From positions 1-32,756 of the forward strand of contig WNZI01000037.1 in assembly GCA_009728235.1 (NCBI GenBank): DNA of 32,756 nucleotides. Direction: 5' to 3'. Source of the stretch: Vibrio cholerae (lineage in GTDB: Bacteria > Actinomycetota > Actinomycetes > Actinomycetales > Micrococcaceae). The first letter of the stretch is position 1; each line of letters opens with the position of its first letter. The translations under genes and the position numbers were made by a program. Below are positions 27,138-32,756 of this stretch, in pieces. Under the pieces are notes generated by a model. The model was given only the letters and a program-made list of their open reading frames with translations. It searched no databases and was not told the DNA's origin.

Positions 27138-27781
27138 ATGCACTACGTAACCGCCTCCCGCGAGGTGCTGGCCGAGACCCTGCTCGCAGCCGGCCCCGAT
27201 GCCCCCACCCTGTGTGAGGGGTGGCAGAGCCGTGACCTCGCGGCCCACCTGTACCTGCGGGAGCACAAGCCCGCCCTGGGTCTCGGCATGGTGGTGAAGC
27301 GGTTCGCTCCCGTGACCGAGCGAGCGACGCGGGAGACCGCGGAACGGGCGGCGCTCCCCGCGGGGTACGAGGCCCTCGTGAACCGTTTCCTCGGGGGCCC
27401 CCGGCACTCTCGCCGATGCGGATCCCCTCGATCGACACGAGCGCGAATCTCATCGAATACTTCGTGCACACCGAGGACGTCCGCAGGGCGACCGCGCGCT
27501 GGGCTCCTCGGGCACTCGACGAGGACTACGCCGATGCACTCTGGGACGAACTGGTGAAGCGCGCCGCGATCCTCTACCGGGGCGTCGACCTCGGCATCGT
27601 CCTGGTGCGGCCCGACGGCCCGAGGCACGTGGCCAAACGCGCACCGGTCTCGGTCGCGATCGTCGGCGACCCGGGTGAGCTCCTCCTGCACGCCCACGGC
27701 CGACGGCGGCAGGCCCTGGTCACCTTCGAGGGTCAGCCCGACGCCGTCGCGCTCCTCGAGAGCGCCGACGTGGGCCTCTGA
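27138..27781 (+). CDS. TIGR03085-type DinB/MDMPI-fold metal-binding protein (one-base frameshift in this sequence)
   Basis: Looks like the actinobacterial TIGR03085 family: a four-helix DinB-like bundle of the mycothiol-dependent maleylpyruvate isomerase superfamily. The visible motif LCEGWQSRDLAAHLYLREHKP carries the first metal-type histidines, and NLIEYFVHTEDVRRA carries the third. The biochemical role is unknown. The frame breaks at the C5 run 27398-27402: RFLGGPRHS becomes nonsense, while one more C gives GGPPALSPMRIPS and then a continuous product to the TGA at 27779-27781 (about 214 residues). Homopolymer undercall is the likely cause. ATG 27138; no ribosome binding site but a well-placed -10. 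It sits antiparallel between hisI and hisF. Confidence 0.85.
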
Positions 27782-27853
27782 CACACCCGGACCGTCGGGC
27801 TCCGGCCGCTGCATCCTCCGGCGCTGCGGATACGCCATCGCCGACCCCGAGGA

Positions 27854-28624
27854 CTAGCGGACGGGGAACCCTGCGTCGCGGATGGCGGCCTTGACCTGCG
27901 CGATGGCATCGACCGGACCGAAGTGGAAGACCGACGCAGCGAGTACGGCATCGGCACCCGCCTGGACGGCCGGCGGGAAGTGGTCCGGTCTGCCTGCGCC
28001 TCCCGACGCGATCAGGGGGACACCGACGGCTGCGCGCACCGCACGGATGAGCTCGAGGTCGAAGCCCTCCTTCGTCCCGTCCGCGTCGATGGAGTTGAGC
28101 AGGATCTCCCCGACACCGCGATCGGCTGCCTCCTTCGCCCACTGCACGGCGTCGATCCCGGTACCCTTGCGCCCTCCGTACGTGGTCACCTCGAACCCCG
28201 ACGGCGTGCTGATGTCCCTCGTGCGGCGCGCATCGAGGGACAGCACGAGCACCTGGGCGCCGAAGTGGGCCGTGATCTCGTCGATCACGGACGGTCGCGC
28301 CACCGCCGCCGTGTTGATGGACGCCTTGTCCGCGCCGTAGCGCAGGAGTCGGTCGACGTCGGAGATCTCGCGGACACCCCCGCCGACGGTCAGCGGGATG
28401 AAGACCTCCTCCGCGGTGCGGGCGACGACGTCGAAGGTCGTCTCGCGGTTGCCGGAGGAGGCAGTGACGTCGAGGAAGGTCAGCTCGTCGGCGCCCGCCC
28501 TGTCGTAGCGGTGGGCGAGCTCCACCGGATCCCCGGCGTCGCGCAGGTCCTCGAAGTTGACGCCCTTGACGACGCGACCGGCGTCGACGTCGAGGCAGGG
28601 GATGACGCGGATCGCGACGGTCAT
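27854..28624 (-). CDS. hisF: Imidazole glycerol phosphate synthase, cyclase subunit
   Basis: With HisH it forms IGP and AICAR from PRFAR. The 256-residue TIM barrel shows both catalytic aspartates, in [18 protein letters not shown] (Asp11) and LSLDARR (about 130). It also has the two-fold repeated phosphate sites [13 protein letters not shown] and [13 protein letters not shown], with SINTAAV and [11 protein letters not shown]. Start ATG 28624 with GGGAGG six bases upstream. It is the last gene of hisEGF, 12 bp behind hisG. HisH and HisA are not in the window. Confidence 0.97.
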   Translation of the reverse strand: MTVAIRVIPCLDVDAGRVVKGVNFEDLRDAGDPVELAHRYDRAGADELTFLDVTASSGNRETTFDVVARTAEEVFIPLTVGGGVREISDVDRLLRYGADKASINTAAVARPSVIDEITAHFGAQVLVLSLDARRTRDISTPSGFEVTTYGGRKGTGIDAVQWAKEAADRGVGEILLNSIDADGTKEGFDLELIRAVRAAVGVPLIASGGAGRPDHFPPAVQAGADAVLAASVFHFGPVDAIAQVKAAIRDAGFPVR

Positions 28625-28636
28625 GGTGTCCCTCCC

Positions 28637-29482
28637 CTAGATCCGGCAGGCGTGGATGGTGCTCACGAGGATGGCCCGAGCACCGAGTTCGTACAGTTCG
28701 TCCATGATGCGGTTGGTCTTGTTGCGCCTGACCATGGAGCGGACGGCCACCCACTCGGAGTCGCGCAGCGGCGAGACGGTCGGCGACTCGAGCCCCGGGG
28801 TGAGGGCCGCAGCCGCGTCCACGAGGTCCTTGCGGATGTCGTAGTCCATCATCACGTACTGGCGGGCCACGAGGACGCCCTGCAGCCTCCGCAGTAGGAC
28901 GTCGAGCCCCACCGGGGCCTGGGCGCCGGTGCGGCCGATCAGCACGGCCTCGCTCTGGAGGATCGGTCCGCCGAAGATCTCCATGCCCGCGGCACGCAGC
29001 GTGTTGCCGGTCTCGACGACGTCGGCGATCGCGTCCGCGACCCCGAGCCGGACCGAGGACTCCACGGCGCCGTCGAGCCTGACGACGGAGGCGGTGATGC
29101 CCCGCTCGTCGAGATAGTCCTTCAGCAGGCCCTCGTAGCTCGTGGCGATGCGCTTGCCCTCGAGCTGCCCGACGGAGGAGAAGTCCCCGACGGGTCCGGC
29201 GAAGCGGAACGTCGACGCCCCGAAGCCGAGCTGGAGGAGCTCCTCGGCCTTCACCTGCGCGTCGAGGAAGAGATCACGGCCGGTGATGCCGACGTCGAGC
29301 GTCCCGGAACCGACGTAGACGGCGATGTCACGGGGACGGAGGAAGAAGAACTCGATCTCGTTCTCGGGGTCGACGAGGACGAGCTCGCGGGTGTCGCGGC
29401 GCTGGCGATAGCCGGCTTCGGCGAGCATGGAGGAGGCGGCCTCGGAGAGGGCGCCCTTGTTCGGGACGGCTACACGGAGCAT
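28637..29482 (-). CDS. hisG: ATP phosphoribosyltransferase (long form)
   Basis: First, feedback-controlled step of histidine synthesis: ATP plus PRPP. The 281 residues correspond to the long, hexameric HisG with the C-terminal ferredoxin-like domain that binds histidine (from about 210). The N-terminus LRVAVPNKGALSEAA, the segment VGSGTLDVGITGRDL and the PRPP loop VETGNTLRAAGMEIFGG are typical. So is the C-terminal STIHACRI end. ATG 29482 has AAGGA eight bases upstream. As a long form it should not need HisZ. Confidence 0.97.
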   Translation of the reverse strand: MLRVAVPNKGALSEAASSMLAEAGYRQRRDTRELVLVDPENEIEFFFLRPRDIAVYVGSGTLDVGITGRDLFLDAQVKAEELLQLGFGASTFRFAGPVGDFSSVGQLEGKRIATSYEGLLKDYLDERGITASVVRLDGAVESSVRLGVADAIADVVETGNTLRAAGMEIFGGPILQSEAVLIGRTGAQAPVGLDVLLRRLQGVLVARQYVMMDYDIRKDLVDAAAALTPGLESPTVSPLRDSEWVAVRSMVRRNKTNRIMDELYELGARAILVSTIHACRI

Positions 29483-29548
29483 GACGGAAATCCTTCGGTG
29501 GAGAGCGGAGGGGCAAGCGGGAGCCGCGGGCGGAGGACGCCTGCGCGG

Positions 29549-29812
29549 CTAGAGATGCTTGTAGACGTCCTCCAGGCTGAGTCCCTTGGCGAGCATGAGG
29601 ACCTGCAGGTGGTAGAGCAGCTGGGAGATCTCCTCGGCGGCGTCCTCGGTGGATTCGTACTCGGCGGCCATCCAGACCTCGGCTGCTTCCTCGACGACTT
29701 TCTTGCCGATGCCGTGCACACCCGAGTCGAGTTCGGCGACGGTCCGCGATCCGGCGGGGCGTTCGACGGCTTTCGCGCTGAGTTCCTCGAACAGGGAATC
29801 AAAGGTTTTCAC
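29549..29812 (-). CDS. hisE: Phosphoribosyl-ATP pyrophosphatase
   Basis: Second step of histidine synthesis, hydrolysing phosphoribosyl-ATP to phosphoribosyl-AMP. An 87-residue all-helical MazG-like protein: [21 protein letters not shown], then [21 protein letters not shown] with the acidic metal-binding E-E-x-x-E pattern, then [28 protein letters not shown]. The start is GTG 29812 (VKTFDS), fixed by family length. AGGAGG is only one base away, too close for ordinary use. TAGCCT ends exactly seven bases upstream, so a leaderless transcript is likely. First gene of hisEGF. Confidence 0.95.
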   Translation of the reverse strand: MKTFDSLFEELSAKAVERPAGSRTVAELDSGVHGIGKKVVEEAAEVWMAAEYESTEDAAEEISQLLYHLQVLMLAKGLSLEDVYKHL

Positions 29813-29819
29813 ACCTCCT

Positions 29820-29825
29820 AGGCTA
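29820..29825 (-). promoter_or_regulatory. Candidate -10 element of hisEGF
   Basis: TAGCCT on the minus strand with seven bases to GTG 29812, in the 68-bp gap behind ribH. It would let hisEGF be expressed apart from the rib operon. Confidence 0.5.
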
Positions 29826-29880
29826 TCGGCTCGCGGACCCGCCGCGTCACGAGTCCCCTCGGCTGCGGGCACCTCGGCAC

Positions 29881-31049
<1,169 letters not shown>

Positions 31050-31053
<4 letters not shown>

Positions 31054-31702
31054 GGCGTCTGCCCACGATCCGCTGCCTGCCGGGCGTCGACGGCGGCGAA
31101 GCCGAGCAACCGCTCGGCGTATTCGCGAGCACGTCCATCTCGAGGTTCACCGGGTCCCCGATGGCTTTCGCACCGAGGCCGGTCTCCCTGAGGGTGGTCG
31201 GGATGAGGCCCACCTCGAACCACTGCTCGGACTCGCCGGCAGCGCTGACGGCTGTGACCGTCAGGGACACGCCGTCGATCGCGACGGAGCCCTTCTCGGC
31301 GGCGTACCGGCCGAGCTTCGCCGGCAGCCCGAAGCGGAGCCGGTGCCAGGCGCCGAGGTCCTCCCGTTCGAGCAGCACCCCGAGGCCGTCGACGTGCCCC
31401 TGGACCACGTGCCCGTCGAGCCGCCCGCCGGCGGGCACACAACGCTCGAGGTTGACCGGGGATCCGGGCTGCAGTGCGCCCGTGGTGGTCCGGCGGAGGG
31501 TCTCCCCCATCACGTCGACGCCGACCCTCGGGCCGTCGAGCGTGACGGCGGTGAGGCACACACCGTTGACGGCGATCGAGGCGCCGGGGGCCAGGTCCCT
31601 GCCCGTCTCGGCCGCCTCGAACACGAGGAGGCCGCTCTCACCGTCGGGGGTCAGGTCGAGTGAGACGACGCTGCCCTGCTCGGACACTATTCCTGTGAAC
31701 AC
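31050..31702 (-). CDS. ribE: Riboflavin synthase alpha chain (one-base frameshift in this sequence)
   Basis: Final riboflavin step, dismutating two lumazines. Two tandem lumazine-binding barrels: the first begins [14 protein letters not shown] and includes [12 protein letters not shown]; the second has [21 protein letters not shown] and [14 protein letters not shown], ending [14 protein letters not shown]. In [10 protein letters not shown] (about 31121) the frame is lost. One added base gives [13 protein letters not shown] and a tail ending in DRGQTP at TGA 31050-31052. Restored length about 217, normal. Start GTG 31702 (VFTGIV) with AAGGAAG upstream. Coupled to ribB by a GTGA overlap. Probably a sequencing error. 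Confidence 0.94.
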
Positions 31703-31792
31703 TGGTACTTCCTTCGAACGAGGGTGGTGTCGATGGTGATCGCCCGACGAGCCACGGAGCGGCGGGACGGGCGGGTCGTGCATCGCCGGAGG

Positions 31793-32756
31793 TCAGGCTG
31801 CGGGCGACGGGGGTCTCAGGTGCAGCCGCACGTCGGCGCCGAGTTGCTGCACGGCCGGTCCTCCGGCGTCGTCCAGGGCCCACCGGGCGGCGTCCTGCAG
31901 GGTCGCGACGCCGAGGTCGGGGAAGGCCGGCGACCCGTCTCCGAGCACCACCGGGGCGACATAGCTGAACAGCTCGTCCACCACGTCCGCGCGGAGGAAT
32001 GCGGATGCGATCCGCGGCCCGCCCTCGACGAGCAGATGCCGGACTCCCCTGGCGAACAGGGCGTCGAGTGCTGCGGGGACCTCCCGTGTGGGCAGCTGCA
32101 GGAATCCGTCGCCGCGGATGGCGGCAGCGTCCGGTACGGGCGTCTCGCCCATGGCGACCCGGAGGCGGGCACGCCCACCAGGGTGCAGCGCGGCGTCTCC
32201 CGCCCGCGTGTGCTCGGCCCGGGTGGTGGCCTCGGTCCTCGCGGTGAGGAGCGGATCGTCGGCGAGGACGGTGCCGGTCCCCACGAGGACGGCGTCGGCC
32301 AGCGAGCGGATCCTGTGGCCGTCCGCGCGGGCCTCGGCGCCGGTGATCCACCGGCTCGAGCCGTCGACCGCCGCTACCCGGCCGTCGAGGGACTGCGCGG
32401 ATTTCAGGGTGACGAACGGGCGCTTCTGCGCGACGGCGACAGCCCAGCGTTCGTTGAGCCACCGGGACCGATCGGCCTGCACGCCGCCCATGCAGCGCAC
32501 TCCTGCGGCACGGAGGCGTGGCGCTCCCCCGGCGGCGGCGCCGTTGACGTCGCGTCCGCGTACACCACGCGTGCGACACCGGCCTCGATCAGGGCTTCAC
32601 TGCAGGGGCCGGTCCGGCCCGTGTGGTTGCACGGCTCGAGGGTGACGATCATCGTGGCGCCACGCGGGTCGGCGCCGCGTGCGCGGGCGTCGGCGAGAGC
32701 CGCGGGCTCGGCGTGCGGGCTGCCCGCACCCCGGTGGTGGCCCTCACCCAGCACGG
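31793..32756 (-). CDS. ribD: Riboflavin deaminase/reductase RibD (5' partial, one-base frameshift)
   Basis: Bifunctional enzyme that deaminates the diaminopyrimidine and reduces the ribosyl side chain. Its start lies outside the window. The deaminase part has the zinc motifs HAEPAAL and [14 protein letters not shown]. Frame is lost after VVYADA at about 32551. One extra base gives [23 protein letters not shown] and joins to the reductase half, which has [48 protein letters not shown] and [15 protein letters not shown]. The stop is at 31793-31795. There are 90 bp to ribE. An FMN riboswitch, if present, would lie upstream of the window edge. Confidence 0.94.

Noticed and set aside
31703-31792. 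FMN riboswitch between ribD and ribE
   Set aside because: The gap is only 90 bases and shows no recognisable RFN-element segments; such an element would be expected before ribD, outside the window.

Overview
The window is ordinary-looking core chromosome from a high-GC Gram-positive bacterium, most likely an Arthrobacter-like member of the Micrococcaceae. The indications are very GC-rich codon third positions, an ANTAR-type regulator resembling mycobacterial PdtaR, a stand-alone LigD-type polymerase domain, an Eis-like acetyltransferase, lgt directly behind trpA, and numerous TANNNT promoter elements placed as for leaderless transcripts. The family is inferred from protein style and gene order, not from a search.

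Layout from left to right. Positions 1-945: the 3' part of an RsmC/RlmG-type rRNA methyltransferase (+), converging on rpsA (-) across two tandem hairpins. Positions 970-7010, minus strand: rpsA, an Eis-like N-acetyltransferase and polA. Positions 7030-8393, plus strand: a hotdog thioesterase, a small acidic lipoprotein and a one-base-overlapping membrane-associated protein. Positions 8404-10794, minus strand: a receiver-only response regulator, a lipoprotein, a stand-alone LigD-like primase/polymerase and tRNA-Leu(CAA). Positions 10940-11542 (+): the PdtaR-like regulator, which converges with pyk on a shared bidirectional terminator. Positions 11638-19252 (-): pyk, gltD and gltB. Positions 19578-27056 (-): a compact operon hisI-trpE-(trp-associated membrane protein)-(small membrane protein)-trpC-trpB-trpA-lgt. 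Positions 27138-27781 (+): a TIGR03085-type protein between hisI and hisF. Positions 27854-29812 (-): hisE-hisG-hisF. Positions 29881 to the right edge (-): ribD-ribE-ribB-ribH, with ribD cut by the edge.

Most of the window is therefore amino-acid and flavin biosynthesis: ammonia assimilation (GOGAT), tryptophan, the first, second, third and cyclase steps of histidine synthesis, and four riboflavin genes. It also holds housekeeping genes for translation, DNA repair and glycolysis. Overlapping stop/start codons (gltB/gltD, trpE/membrane protein, trpB/trpA, trpA/lgt, ribE/ribB) point to translational coupling.

The most striking global feature is that at least seven, probably eight, otherwise normal genes are each broken by one single-base shift, while the protein continues perfectly in another frame. 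The affected genes include gltD, ribD, ribE and ribH. This looks like consensus error in the assembly rather than gene decay, and I annotate these genes as intact loci spanning the shift.

I see no mobile element, CRISPR array, prophage, defence island or convincing novel multi-gene system. The more interesting small-scale signals are the set of leaderless-type promoters, a double cluster of CAGGA repeats between trpC and trpB, alternative pairings in the rpsA leader, and a RibB that lacks the usual fused RibA domain.
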